This document shows, piece by piece, positions 56,045 through 64,000 of a stretch of 64,000 bases of DNA. The translations under genes were made by a program, and so were the position numbers. This DNA is from Blautia wexlerae DSM 19850 (GTDB lineage Bacteria; Bacillota; Clostridia; Lachnospirales; Lachnospiraceae): positions 1,870,501 through 1,934,500 of the forward strand of contig NZ_CP102267.1 of assembly GCF_025148125.1 (NCBI RefSeq), read 5' to 3'. Every line of letters begins with the position of its first letter. The stretch's first letter is position 1. The notes under the pieces were generated by a model. That model did not search any database and was not told the origin of the DNA. It saw only the letters and a program-made list of their open reading frames with translations.

Positions 56045-56347
56045 ATGGAAATTATCACAAAAACAGAAGGTAACAAAGCAACTATGGAAATCAGCGGATG
56101 GCTTGATACACAGACAGCTCCCCAGTTAGGGGAGGCTCTGTCCGGACTTGAAGACAGCATCACAAGTCTGGTATTTGATTTTACAAATCTGGAGTATATT
56201 TCATCTGCAGGTTTACGTCAGGTGATCGTGGCCTACAAAAAAATGGCTCAAAAGGATGGATTTAAGATCATCAATGTTTCTGATGAGGTTTACGATGTAT
56301 TCAGCCTTACAGGGTTTGACAGCAAGATCGATATTCAGAAGAAGTAA
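56045..56347 (+). CDS. STAS-domain anti-sigma factor antagonist
   Basis: 100 residues from the ATG at 56045 (GGAGGGAAAA upstream), 20 bases after the NRPS gene. ISGWLDTQTAPQLGEAL and FTNLEYISSAGLRQVIVAY form the RsbV/SpoIIAA core, with the phospho-serine expected in YISSAGL. In this operon the only RsbW-type partner is the domain fused to the MATE exporter, so the two probably form a switch. Confidence 0.88.
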   Translation: MEIITKTEGNKATMEISGWLDTQTAPQLGEALSGLEDSITSLVFDFTNLEYISSAGLRQVIVAYKKMAQKDGFKIINVSDEVYDVFSLTGFDSKIDIQKK

Positions 56348-56358
56348 CTGTTGATCAG

Positions 56359-57006
56359 ATGCAGAAATTATACAGGATCAATATTAATCATTTTGAGGAT
56401 CCGCTTAAGAATGAAAGGCTTCTGGATCTGGTTGGGATCAGAAGAAGAGAAAAGGTCATCAGGTATCGTATGCCTGATGACCGCAAAAGAAGTCTGGGTG
56501 CAGGGATCATCATCAGAAAAATCCTCGATGAAAACGGGCTTACGGAAAGCTGCCTGAGATATTCTGACAATGAAAAGCCGGTTGTGGATGGCCTTTTTTT
56601 TAATGTATCTCATGCGGGGGACTATGTTGTGGGTGTGCTGTCAGACTGCGAAGTCGGGTGCGATATTGAGAAAAATGCCAATGCGCCTCTTGAGGTGGCA
56701 GAACATTATTTCTACCATTCAGAGCTTGCTTACATCAAGGCTGCGAAGAACAAAGATAAGGCGTTTTTTACGCTCTGGACATTAAAAGAAAGTTATATGA
56801 AAATGACAGGCAGAGGAATGAGCCTCCCTTTGGATTCTTTTGAAGTGGTTCCCACAGAAGAGGGGTTTGTCCTCGGAAAATCCTCAGAAAGGCCATGCTT
56901 TTTTGAGACAATGGAATTTGACGGTTATATTTTCTCGGTCAGCAGTGAGAGGGCTTTTTCTCTTCACAATCCATTGGAAATTGCTTTTGACGATATTTAT
57001 GTATGA
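56359..57006 (+). CDS. Sfp-type 4'-phosphopantetheinyl transferase
   Basis: 215 residues. The magnesium and CoA motifs are intact: VGCDIEKN and FTLWTLKESYMKMTGRGMSLPL, together with the earlier NVSHAGDYV. It converts the carrier domains of the NRPS to their active holo form. It starts 11 bases after the STAS gene and ends the cluster. The holo-ACP synthase AcpS would be encoded elsewhere. Confidence 0.93.
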   Translation: MQKLYRININHFEDPLKNERLLDLVGIRRREKVIRYRMPDDRKRSLGAGIIIRKILDENGLTESCLRYSDNEKPVVDGLFFNVSHAGDYVVGVLSDCEVGCDIEKNANAPLEVAEHYFYHSELAYIKAAKNKDKAFFTLWTLKESYMKMTGRGMSLPLDSFEVVPTEEGFVLGKSSERPCFFETMEFDGYIFSVSSERAFSLHNPLEIAFDDIYV

Positions 57007-57014
57007 TCACAGAT

Positions 57015-57052
57015 GATTTTTCAGACACGTTCTAGAGCGTGTCTGAAAAATC
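57015..57052 (+). terminator. Terminator of the NRPS operon
   Basis: GATTTTTCAGACAC and GTGTCTGAAAAATC arms enclose a TTCTAGA loop. A nearly identical half (TTTTTCAGACGCG..TCTAGAG) stands at 57178-57200. The interval to 57182 holds further palindromes (CCGTAGCCCGCTACGG, and CCCGCAA..CACCCG with CGGGCAA..TCCC), not a gene. Confidence 0.75.
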
Positions 57053-57182
57053 ATTCCCGCAATCTGCACGCCCCACTTTGCGGGATATTTCACCCGAATT
57101 CAGTTGCCGTAGCCCGCTACGGCGCCCTCATCCGGGCAAAATATCCCACAAATTGTGACGCACATCTTGCAGAAAGCCTTTT

Positions 57183-58208
57183 TCAGACGCGCTCTAGAGT
57201 TCCAATCAGACAGGAAAGCGTATATGTCAGATATTGCTTCTGCTGTACGGGAGAACTGAGGAAGGCATCGGAGCAGGTAAACCAGGTGTAACAGGTATTT
57301 CTGGTTGCTGCTTTCCGGTGCTTTCTGTCAATTCCGGATCCGAGAGATTTCGGGATAACCGTATCCTCCTCCGGGAGATAATAGTAATCCTTATAATCTG
57401 CATAGTATTGTTTCAGTTTCCCGTCAGTTGTTTTGATAATTAAATTGATTTCTTCGTCTTTTCCTGTCAGATAGAAGTCGGTGTTTCCATTGGAAAATTC
57501 CTGTGGCAGTGTGCAGGGGAGCTTCAGTTTCAGAATCAGGTTGTCTCCGTCAAATTCACTGTATGTAACTTCATAATCTCCATCATAGATGCAAAGATAT
57601 CCCAGCATATCAAAGATTCTTCCAAGTCCTAGCACATCCTCCAGGTTATGTCCAAGGATTTCATCAGCTGTAAAGGCATCTCTTTTTTTCAGAAAATCTT
57701 TGTAAAGTTTAATGCATTCCTTACCATTATCATAAATCCTGTCTTTGATCCCCAGAAATTCTTCCATGCAGGGCTGCTTCATGGCAGACAGTTTTAAAAG
57801 TGACTTTAACGGTTTTAATGTCAGGTAGAGATCCAGCGACTGTTTTCCTGTAAACGGAGAGGGAATTCCATATTTTTCATATCGTGCTTCCAGATAGGGC
57901 TGGTCAAATCGTTCTCCGTTGTAAGAAATCATCAAATTATATTGCTGAAGAAATTGTGAAAAAATTCTCAGAATTGTCTCTTCTTCACTGGCATTTTCGG
58001 CCATCCATTGATAAAAATTCCAAGTTTCATCTTCAATTCCAACAGCTCCGATCAGGTATAAATACGTGGAATTTCTTGATAATCCGGTGGTTTCAATGTC
58101 GTAAAAAACAGGTGTAAAATTGTATTTTTGGAAGAATTTTCCAGTGAAAAATTTAACAGTCTCAAAGTCTGGAAACCCTTGTAAAATGGGCATTTTTTTA
58201 ACAATCAT
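57183..58208 (-). CDS. RNase H-like exonuclease (YprB type)
   Basis: 341 residues. Residues 30-210 form an RNase_H_2/DnaQ-like fold: VFYDIETTGLSRNSTYLYLIGA carries the first D-x-E pair, LMISYNGERFDQPYLEARYEKYG the next aspartate, SLDLYLTLKPLKS and HNLEDVLGLGRIFDML the last ones. The C-terminal 120 residues are variable. Acts on DNA or RNA 3' ends by family analogy; the substrate is not known. Leftward; its tail meets the NRPS operon terminator. Confidence 0.82.
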   Translation of the reverse strand: MIVKKMPILQGFPDFETVKFFTGKFFQKYNFTPVFYDIETTGLSRNSTYLYLIGAVGIEDETWNFYQWMAENASEEETILRIFSQFLQQYNLMISYNGERFDQPYLEARYEKYGIPSPFTGKQSLDLYLTLKPLKSLLKLSAMKQPCMEEFLGIKDRIYDNGKECIKLYKDFLKKRDAFTADEILGHNLEDVLGLGRIFDMLGYLCIYDGDYEVTYSEFDGDNLILKLKLPCTLPQEFSNGNTDFYLTGKDEEINLIIKTTDGKLKQYYADYKDYYYLPEEDTVIPKSLGSGIDRKHRKAATRNTCYTWFTCSDAFLSSPVQQKQYLTYTLSCLIGTLERV

Positions 58209-58392
58209 GTTAATAATTTTTCCTTTCTGAAATTGTTTTTAATTATACACAAGAAAATGAAATTTGGGTAGTGCTTTTTTTGAAAAAATGGTTTATATTA
58301 TAAACAGGTTGATAAAAATGTACAAAAAAGTATATGGATTTTATCAAAAATAGAGCACTTTGGTGGTGCTTAATATAAAAGGAGGGAACGAA

Positions 58393-59709
58393 ATGGGAAT
58401 TTTAACCTTTAAGGGTGGTGTTCATCCTTATGACGGAAAAGAATTATCCAAGAACAGTCCGGTAGTGAAATATCTGCCAAAGGGAGATATGGTATATCCT
58501 CTTTCCCAGCATATCGGTGCTCCGGCTGCAGCGATAGTTCAGAAGGGAGACCATGTGCTCGCAGGACAGAAGATCGCAGATGCTGCGGGGTTTGTCTCAT
58601 CACCGATCCATTCGTCTGTTTCCGGTACGGTAAAAGGAATCGAACCGCGCCTGACAGCAACAGGTTCTATGGTCAATTCCATTATCATTGAGAATGACCA
58701 GCAGTATGAAAGTGTGGAATTTACTCCTGCACGTCTGGAAGATCTTTCGAAAGAGGAGATTTTGGCGAGAATTAAAGAAGGCGGAGTAGTGGGAATGGGC
58801 GGCGCCGGATTCCCCACACAGGTAAAGCTTGCGCCAAAGGAACCGGAGAAGATCGATCATATCCTTGTAAACGGTGCCGAGTGTGAACCCTATCTTACCA
58901 GTGACTACAGAAGAATGCTGGATGACTCTGAGAAGCTGATCGAGGGCTTAAGAGTTATGCTGAAGCTCTTTGACAATGCGAAGGGATATATCTGTATTGA
59001 GGATAACAAGCCTGACTGTATTGCGAAACTGAAAGAAATGGTAAAAGATATTCCACGTATTGAAGTAGCAGAGCTGATGACCAAGTACCCACAGGGTGGT
59101 GAGCGTTTCCTGATCAAAGCTGTCACAGACAGAGAGATCAACTCTGCCATGCTTCCGGCAGATGCAGGATGCGTAGTTGACAACGTAGATACCGTAATTG
59201 CTGTTTATGAAGCCGTTATCCTTGGAAAACCTGTTATGGACCGTATCGTGACAGTAACAGGACAGGGGATTAAGAATCCGCAGAACTTTGATGTCCTTTC
59301 CGGAACAGATATGGCAGAGCTTATAGAAGCTGCTGGCGGACTGACAGACAATGTATCCAAAGTAATTTCAGGTGGTCCTATGATGGGATTTGCCATGTAT
59401 GACACTCATGTACCATGTATTAAGACAAGCTCCGCATGTCTCTGCCTGGAGAAGGATGATGTGGCAGATGCCGAACAGACTGCATGCATTAACTGCGGCA
59501 GATGTGTAGGAGTCTGTCCCGGCCATGTCATTCCTGCAAGACTTGCAACCTTTGCAGAGCATGGTGACATGAAGAGCTTCCAGAAATTTGATGGTATGGA
59601 GTGCTGCGAATGTGGCTGCTGCAGTTATATCTGCCCTGCCAAGCGTCCGCTGACCCAGATGATCAAATCTATGCGTAAGATGGTTCTGGCAAGCCGTAAG
59701 AAAAAGTAA
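58393..59709 (+). CDS. rnfC: Rnf complex subunit C (electron input)
   Basis: 438 residues from the ATG at 58393 (AAAGGAGGG upstream). It has the N-terminal flavoprotein-like part with the GVVGMGGAGFPTQVKL nucleotide-binding loop and two 4Fe-4S motifs: CINCGRCVGVCPGHVIP and CCECGCCSYICPAKRP. In the Rnf complex it takes part in the ferredoxin:NAD+ oxidoreductase reaction that pumps sodium or protons. First gene of a tightly packed six-gene operon; the 180-base gap upstream is AT-rich and should contain the promoter. Confidence 0.96.
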   Translation: MGILTFKGGVHPYDGKELSKNSPVVKYLPKGDMVYPLSQHIGAPAAAIVQKGDHVLAGQKIADAAGFVSSPIHSSVSGTVKGIEPRLTATGSMVNSIIIENDQQYESVEFTPARLEDLSKEEILARIKEGGVVGMGGAGFPTQVKLAPKEPEKIDHILVNGAECEPYLTSDYRRMLDDSEKLIEGLRVMLKLFDNAKGYICIEDNKPDCIAKLKEMVKDIPRIEVAELMTKYPQGGERFLIKAVTDREINSAMLPADAGCVVDNVDTVIAVYEAVILGKPVMDRIVTVTGQGIKNPQNFDVLSGTDMAELIEAAGGLTDNVSKVISGGPMMGFAMYDTHVPCIKTSSACLCLEKDDVADAEQTACINCGRCVGVCPGHVIPARLATFAEHGDMKSFQKFDGMECCECGCCSYICPAKRPLTQMIKSMRKMVLASRKKK

Positions 59710-59724
59710 AAGGGGGACATCGTA

Positions 59725-60702
59725 ATGGATCAGATGTTACATGTATCATCCAATCCCCATGTCCGGGATAAGATGACAACAAGCAAAATCATGCAGCTTG
59801 TGGCACTGGCGCTTCTGCCGGCCACACTGTTTGGAATTTATAATTTTGGCCTTCGTGCCTTACTGGTAGTAGTGATCACCGTCGCTTCCAGTGTATTCTT
59901 TGAGTGGATTTATGACAAGCTGATGCATAAGAAGAACACAATTACAGACTTCAGTGCAGTTGTTACAGGTTTATTACTTGCATTAAATATGCCTGCATCA
60001 ATTCCGCTCTGGATGCCTGTACTTGGCAGTGCATTTGCGATTATCGTTGTAAAACAGCTCTTCGGTGGTCTGGGACAGAACTTCATGAACCCGGCACTTG
60101 CAGGAAGATGTTTCCTGATGATCTCTTTCGCAGGAAAGATGACAGATTTCGCAGTAAGCGACAGCTTCAGAGGTGTGGTAGATACTGTATCCGGTGCAAC
60201 TCCTCTGGCAGCTCTGAAACAGAATGGATTTACAGACAGTTCTGTATCTGTATTACATATGTTTATCGGTGATATCCAGGGAACTATCGGTGAGACTTCT
60301 GCCCTTGCGATCCTGATCGGAGCAGCAATCCTTCTGGTTTTCAAGGTGATCGATCTGAAGATTCCGCTTACCTATATTGGAAGTTTCGCAGTATTTGTAA
60401 TCCTTTACATGCTTGGAACAGGCAAGGGATTTGACGTGAACTATCTGTTCAGCCACATCTTCGGCGGTGGTCTTATGCTTGGTGCATGGTTTATGGCTAC
60501 AGACTATGTCACAACACCGATCACACCAAGAGGACAGTATGTATACGGTGTCTGTCTTGGTGTACTGACTGCGGTCTTCCGTCTCTTTGGCGGTTCCGCA
60601 GAGGGCGTATCCTATGCGATCATTTTCTGCAACCTGTTAGTTCCGATGATTGAACGTGTGACTCGTCACCCGGCATTTGGGAAAGGGGGCAAAAAGGCAT
60701 GA
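59725..60702 (+). CDS. rnfD: Rnf complex subunit D
   Basis: 325 residues, multiple membrane helices. The covalent FMN attachment threonine is in VSGATPLAAL. GGLGQNFMNPALAGR and TDYVTTPITPRGQYVYG are conserved. AAGGGGGAC lies before the ATG, 15 bases after rnfC, and the end overlaps rnfG by four bases. Confidence 0.96.
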   Translation: MDQMLHVSSNPHVRDKMTTSKIMQLVALALLPATLFGIYNFGLRALLVVVITVASSVFFEWIYDKLMHKKNTITDFSAVVTGLLLALNMPASIPLWMPVLGSAFAIIVVKQLFGGLGQNFMNPALAGRCFLMISFAGKMTDFAVSDSFRGVVDTVSGATPLAALKQNGFTDSSVSVLHMFIGDIQGTIGETSALAILIGAAILLVFKVIDLKIPLTYIGSFAVFVILYMLGTGKGFDVNYLFSHIFGGGLMLGAWFMATDYVTTPITPRGQYVYGVCLGVLTAVFRLFGGSAEGVSYAIIFCNLLVPMIERVTRHPAFGKGGKKA

Positions 60703-61307
60703 GTAACAGAATTATCAAAGATACCATAGCCATTACAGTGATCACACTGGTGGCAGGACTTGCCCTTGGTGTAGTCCAGGATATTACGGCAGATCCTATT
60801 GCAAAGCAGGAAGCTCAGGCGAAACAGGATGCTTATAAGGCAGTATTTGCAGATGCGGACAGCTTTGAGACAGTGGATGTGGATGCGGATGCCATGCAGT
60901 CTTATCTGGATGAGAACGGATATGCGGCACAGTCCATAGATGAGACTATGCTTGCCAAGGATGCTTCAGGCAATGAACTGGGATATGCATTTACAGTAAC
61001 CACTTCCGAGGGTTACGGCGGAGATATCCAGTTTGCAATGGGTATCCAGGATGACGGTACCTTAAATGGAATTTCCATTCTTTCCATCGGTGAGACCGCA
61101 GGTCTTGGTATGAGAGCAAACACAGATGCATTTAAGGATCAGTTCAAAGATAAGAACGTAGATAAATTTGAATATACAAAGACCGGTGCCACAGCGGATG
61201 ATCAGATCGATGCGTTAAGTGGTGCCACTATTACAACGAATGCCATGACAAACGGTGTTAATGCCGGATTATGTGCATTCCAGTATGAGAAAGGGGGAAA
61301 TCAGTGA
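60699..61307 (+). CDS. rnfG: Rnf complex subunit G
   Basis: 202 residues: one N-terminal membrane helix and an extracytoplasmic FMN-binding domain. The phosphoester-linked FMN site is SGATITTNAMTNGV. It overlaps rnfD by four bases and meets rnfE at the stop codon. Confidence 0.95.
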   Translation: MSNRIIKDTIAITVITLVAGLALGVVQDITADPIAKQEAQAKQDAYKAVFADADSFETVDVDADAMQSYLDENGYAAQSIDETMLAKDASGNELGYAFTVTTSEGYGGDIQFAMGIQDDGTLNGISILSIGETAGLGMRANTDAFKDQFKDKNVDKFEYTKTGATADDQIDALSGATITTNAMTNGVNAGLCAFQYEKGGNQ

Positions 61308-62017
61308 TGAAACCAAACACACCTGCTGAACGTTTATATAACGGAATCATCAAAGAAAATCCTACCTTTGTACTGATGCTTGGTATGTGTCCTACACTGG
61401 CTATCACCACATCTGCAACCAATGGTATCGGAATGGGACTTACTACAACAGTGATCCTTGCAGCATCCAACTTAATGATCTCTCTTCTGAGAAACTTTAT
61501 TCCGGACAGAGTGCGTATGCCTGCATTTATCGTAGTTGTTGCTTCCTTTGTAACAGTTGTACAGCTTCTTTTACAGGGATTTATCCCAAGCCTGTATGAC
61601 TCCCTTGGAATCTATATTCCTCTGATCGTAGTTAACTGTATCATCCTTGGACGTGCAGAAGCATATGCATCCAAGAATAAACCGATTGCCTCTCTGTTTG
61701 ATGGTATTGGTATGGGTCTTGGATTTACCTTAAGTATCACCTGTATCGGTGCAGTACGTGAGCTGATCGGCGCAGGTTCTCTGTTCGGACATCAGATCCT
61801 TCCTCTGGCAGATGCTACAGCAGGTAAGGCTGGTTATGAACCGATCACAATCTTTATCCTGGCACCCGGAGCATTCTTTGTTCTGGCAGCGCTTTCTGCA
61901 TTACAGAACAAATTCAAAATCGGTGCAGCCAAACGTGGCATTGATCCAAGTAATCCTGATTGCGGCGGAAGCTGTGCAGCCTGTGGCAATACCATGTGTA
62001 AGGGAAAAAGGGGGTAA
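61307..62017 (+). CDS. rnfE: Rnf complex subunit E
   Basis: 236 residues, six predicted membrane helices (NPTFVLMLGMCPTLAITTSATNG, VVNCIILGRAEAYASKN). The C-terminal tail is rich in cysteine (CGGSCAACGNTMCKGKRG). I choose the ATG at 61307, nine bases after AAGGGGG, over the GTG just before it. Confidence 0.94.
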   Translation: MKPNTPAERLYNGIIKENPTFVLMLGMCPTLAITTSATNGIGMGLTTTVILAASNLMISLLRNFIPDRVRMPAFIVVVASFVTVVQLLLQGFIPSLYDSLGIYIPLIVVNCIILGRAEAYASKNKPIASLFDGIGMGLGFTLSITCIGAVRELIGAGSLFGHQILPLADATAGKAGYEPITIFILAPGAFFVLAALSALQNKFKIGAAKRGIDPSNPDCGGSCAACGNTMCKGKRG

Positions 62018-62023
62018 TGGATT

Positions 62024-62599
62024 ATGAAAGAACTTTTGATCATACTTGTAAGCTCAGCGATTGTAAATAACGTAGTCCTCAGCCAGTTCCTTGGCCTCTG
62101 TCCTTTCCTTGGTGTTTCCAAGAGTGTTGAGACAGCAGCCGGCATGGGCGGTGCGATCATTTTCGTTATTACACTGTCATCTTTTGTGACAGGTATTATT
62201 TACAATGCTATCCTGGTTCCTACGAACCTGACTTATCTGCAGACTATCGTATTCATCCTGCTGATCGCGGCGCTGGTACAGTTTGTAGAGATGTTCCTTA
62301 AGAAGACAATGCCTTCCCTGTATCAGGCACTTGGTGTGTATCTTCCGCTGATCACAACAAACTGTGCGGTTCTTGGTGTTGCCCTTACAAACGTGCAGAA
62401 AGAGTATAATGTTCTTCAGGGAACAGTGAACGGATTTGCAACAGCAGTGGGATTTACTATTTCCATCGTGCTGATGGCTGGTATCCGTGAGAAAATCGCA
62501 TACAATGACATTCCAAAATCCTTCCAGGGATTCCCTACAGTTCTGCTGACAGCCGGACTGATGGCAATTGCCTTCTTCGGATTTTCAGGACTGATTTAA
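62024..62599 (+). CDS. rnfA: Rnf complex subunit A
   Basis: 191 residues, six membrane helices. The conserved words are AIVNNVVLSQFLGLCPFLGVS and LITTNCAVLGVALTN; the two cysteines are thought to hold an iron-sulfur centre between subunits A and E. It begins six bases after rnfE. Confidence 0.96.
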   Translation: MKELLIILVSSAIVNNVVLSQFLGLCPFLGVSKSVETAAGMGGAIIFVITLSSFVTGIIYNAILVPTNLTYLQTIVFILLIAALVQFVEMFLKKTMPSLYQALGVYLPLITTNCAVLGVALTNVQKEYNVLQGTVNGFATAVGFTISIVLMAGIREKIAYNDIPKSFQGFPTVLLTAGLMAIAFFGFSGLI

Positions 62600-62612
62600 G
62601 GAGGGGACTGGT

Positions 62613-63404
62613 ATGAATATAGGAGCAATTATCGCGGCAACTGTACTGGTTGCGGCAGTAGGTCTTTTTATCGGTGTTTTCCTTGGTGTTGCCGGTAAGA
62701 AGTTTGCTGTGGAAGTGGATGAGAAGGAAGTTGCTGTTCGTGAGGCGCTTCCCGGTAATAACTGCGGTGGCTGTGGTTATCCCGGCTGTGATGGCCTGGC
62801 AGCAGCAATCGCCAAAGGTGAGGCACCTGTAAACGGATGTCCGGTAGGCGGTGAGCCAGTCGGGAAAGTGATCGCAGCGATCATGGGACAGGAAGTTGTG
62901 GAGACTGCCCGTCAGGTGGCGTATGTGAAGTGTGCGGGTACCTGTGAGAAGACGAAGGATAATTATGAGTATACAGGTGTGGAAGACTGTGAGATGATGG
63001 CTTTCATTCCCGGTGGTGGTGCGAAGTCCTGTACTTATGGATGCCTTGGTTTTGGAAGCTGCGTGAAGGCCTGTCCGTTTGGGGCGATTGATGTTGTGAA
63101 CGGTGTGGCGGTTGTTGATAAGGAGGCTTGTAAGGCCTGCGGTAAGTGTGTTGCCAAGTGTCCGAAGCATCTGATCGAGCTTGTGCCCTATGAGCAGACT
63201 ACGTTTGTGCAGTGTAGTTCTCATGCGAAAGGTAAGGCTGTTACTTCTGCGTGTGAGGTTGGCTGTATCGGATGTAAGAAGTGTGAGAAGACTTGCCCGA
63301 ATGGGGCGATTACGGTTGATAATTTCTGTGCGCATATTGATTATAGTAAGTGTACGAATTGTGGGGCTTGTAAAGAGGTTTGTCCGAGACATATTATTCA
63401 GTAA
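62613..63404 (+). CDS. rnfB: Rnf complex subunit B (ferredoxin-like)
   Basis: 263 residues: an N-terminal membrane helix, the 4Fe-4S domain NCGGCGYPGCDGLA, then four ferredoxin-type clusters (GCLGFGSCVKACPFGA, CKACGKCVAKCPKHLI, GCIGCKKCEKTCPNGA and CTNCGACKEVCPRHI). The number of clusters exceeds that of short proteobacterial RnfB and fits the acetogen and clostridial type that accepts electrons from ferredoxin. Last gene of the operon. Confidence 0.96.
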   Translation: MNIGAIIAATVLVAAVGLFIGVFLGVAGKKFAVEVDEKEVAVREALPGNNCGGCGYPGCDGLAAAIAKGEAPVNGCPVGGEPVGKVIAAIMGQEVVETARQVAYVKCAGTCEKTKDNYEYTGVEDCEMMAFIPGGGAKSCTYGCLGFGSCVKACPFGAIDVVNGVAVVDKEACKACGKCVAKCPKHLIELVPYEQTTFVQCSSHAKGKAVTSACEVGCIGCKKCEKTCPNGAITVDNFCAHIDYSKCTNCGACKEVCPRHIIQ

Positions 63405-63411
63405 TGGGAGG

Positions 63412-63450
63412 AAGAACTGCTGTGTGAAGGCATGGCGGTTCTTTTTTTTC
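63412..63450 (+). terminator. Rnf operon terminator
   Basis: AAGAACTGC and GCGGTTCTT arms (one G-T pair) are followed by a long T run, eight bases after the rnfB stop. Confidence 0.85.
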
Positions 63451-63462
63451 GATTAAGGGACG

Positions 63463-63667
63463 CGCGGGGCATTATTTCGGTTTGGGTTCAGTTTCGGAAG
63501 CTAGGAACTCTAAGTTTCGGAAAATCTGCTAAAAGCATTCGAAAAATGCTCAAACTCGCCGCGAAGCGGCTCAGACAGTGAGCATTTTTCGAATAACGCA
63601 GATTTCCCGGAACTAAGAGTTACTACGCTTCCTGCAAAATTCACCCAAACCGAAGTAATGCCCCGCG
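63463..63667. repeat. Giant extragenic palindrome, about 205 bases
   Basis: Arms read inward as CGCGGGGCATTATTTCGGTT (24 of 25 bases pair), GGAAGC..AACTC..TAAGTT..AAATCTGC (imperfect) and ATTCGAAAAATGCTCA (16 of 16). The centre is CCGCGAAGCGG. No open frame of note. It lies beyond the Rnf terminator, so it is not needed for termination. Confidence 0.85.
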
Positions 63668-63679
63668 CTGTTTACTGGT

Positions 63680-63850
63680 TGTTTCGCGTTACTGTTCACA
63701 CACCACTATCCCGCGAGGTGTTTTGGCATGAATATGCCAAAATCCCGAGACATACAAGCCAAAATTCCATTGCCGCAGGCAATCTGGAATGAATTTTGGC
63801 TAAGTTACTGTGAACGGAGTGAACAGTAACTGTTTCGTAAGGCGCGCGAA
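63680..63850. repeat. Second extragenic palindrome array
   Basis: GTTACTGTTCAC (63688-63699) pairs exactly with 63819-63830. Inside are two more hairpins: TTTTGGCAT-GAAT-ATGCCAAAA (63721-63742) and AGCCAAAATTCCA..TTGCC-GCA-GGCAA..ATTTTGGCT (63757-63801). The words GGAGTGAACAGTAAC and CCAGTAAA occur again at 27126-27148, so it belongs to a dispersed family. Confidence 0.8.
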
Positions 63851-63936
63851 CAATATACGCGAATATATGTTTGCGTTATGGGGTGGGATGTGGTATGATG
63901 AATCGGAAGTGATGAATTTGGGACGGAGGATGTATC

Positions 63937-64000
63937 ATGATTGCGTTTGTTCATGGAATGGCTGTGGATATGACTGAGAGCTCGGTGGTTGTTGAGGCCG
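63937..64000 (+). CDS. ruvA: Holliday junction DNA helicase subunit RuvA, first 21 codons
   Basis: The frame starts at an ATG after ACGGAGGA (63922-63929) and runs off the right edge. MIAFVHGMAVDMTESSVVVEA matches the first strand of the RuvA OB fold (MI-F--G--V------VVVE). The rest and ruvB are outside the window. No promoter is assigned; it would have to lie within or after the palindromes. Confidence 0.8.
   Translation, partial: MIAFVHGMAVDMTESSVVVEA

Noticed and set aside
62535..63392. 285-codon minus-strand frame opposite rnfB
   Set aside because: Threonine- and arginine-rich shadow of the cysteine codons of rnfB; no start signal or known motif.
8633..63404. CRISPR array or cas genes
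   Set aside because: I looked for regularly spaced repeats and Cas motifs and found none; the only clustered repeats are IS ends and extragenic palindromes.

Overview
The window looks like the chromosome of an anaerobic gut Firmicute of the family Lachnospiraceae, probably Blautia or a close relative. This is inferred from the complete Rnf operon, the codon usage, the style of the conserved hypothetical genes and the mix of IS21, IS66, IS4, IS3 and group II intron debris. No rRNA or tRNA gene was seen.

Layout. (1) 1-10 kb: the cut end of an IS21 element, a leftward two-component system with an ABC transporter of the peptide-resistance type, an inverted pair of related XRE regulators, a second two-component system with a lipoprotein, and a complete IS4-type element whose transposase is frameshifted. 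(2) 10-27 kb: an AT-rich accessory island of defence-type genes and wreckage. It holds an HNH protein, a membrane/soluble two-gene cassette, an Rpn-type nuclease, a Septu-like ATPase with a truncated HNH partner, an AbiH protein, and a UvrD-like helicase (split by one stop codon) followed by a DUF2290 gene. There are also remnants of a PF09820 ATPase, PBECR4, relaxase and ImmA/IrrE genes. Two homologous small RNA genes, each with a near-consensus promoter and its own terminator, bracket the ATPase-to-DUF2290 block. An IS21 element carrying a nested IS3 sits exactly at the start codon of the Septu-like ATPase gene and has moved its promoter 4 kb away.

(3) 27.5-38 kb: metabolic core. panD, panC and a BASS-family transporter form a pantothenate operon. 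A DUF134/NifX-like fusion follows, then a PucR-type regulator divergent from an unusual enzyme that joins a BaiCD-like flavin enoate reductase to an acetoacetate-decarboxylase-like domain, followed by an SDR. (4) 38-41 kb: IS66 elements and group II intron relics. (5) 41-57 kb: VanZ-like protein, endonuclease IV, a PQQ-propeller protein, and a compact biosynthetic cluster. The cluster has a MATE exporter fused to an RsbW-like ATPase domain, a 2996-residue three-module NRPS ending in a thioester reductase, a STAS protein and an Sfp-type phosphopantetheinyl transferase. The expected product is a tripeptide released as an aldehyde or a derivative of one.

(6) 57-64 kb: an RNase H-like exonuclease, the rnfCDGEAB operon, two very large extragenic palindromes, and the start of ruvA at the right edge.

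The best candidates for something undescribed are the twin small RNAs (at least three base pairs covary between the copies), the helicase-DUF2290 pair, the enoate reductase-decarboxylase fusion, and the NRPS cluster whose exporter carries its own RsbW-like domain next to a STAS partner. All identifications come from reading the sequence; no database was searched.
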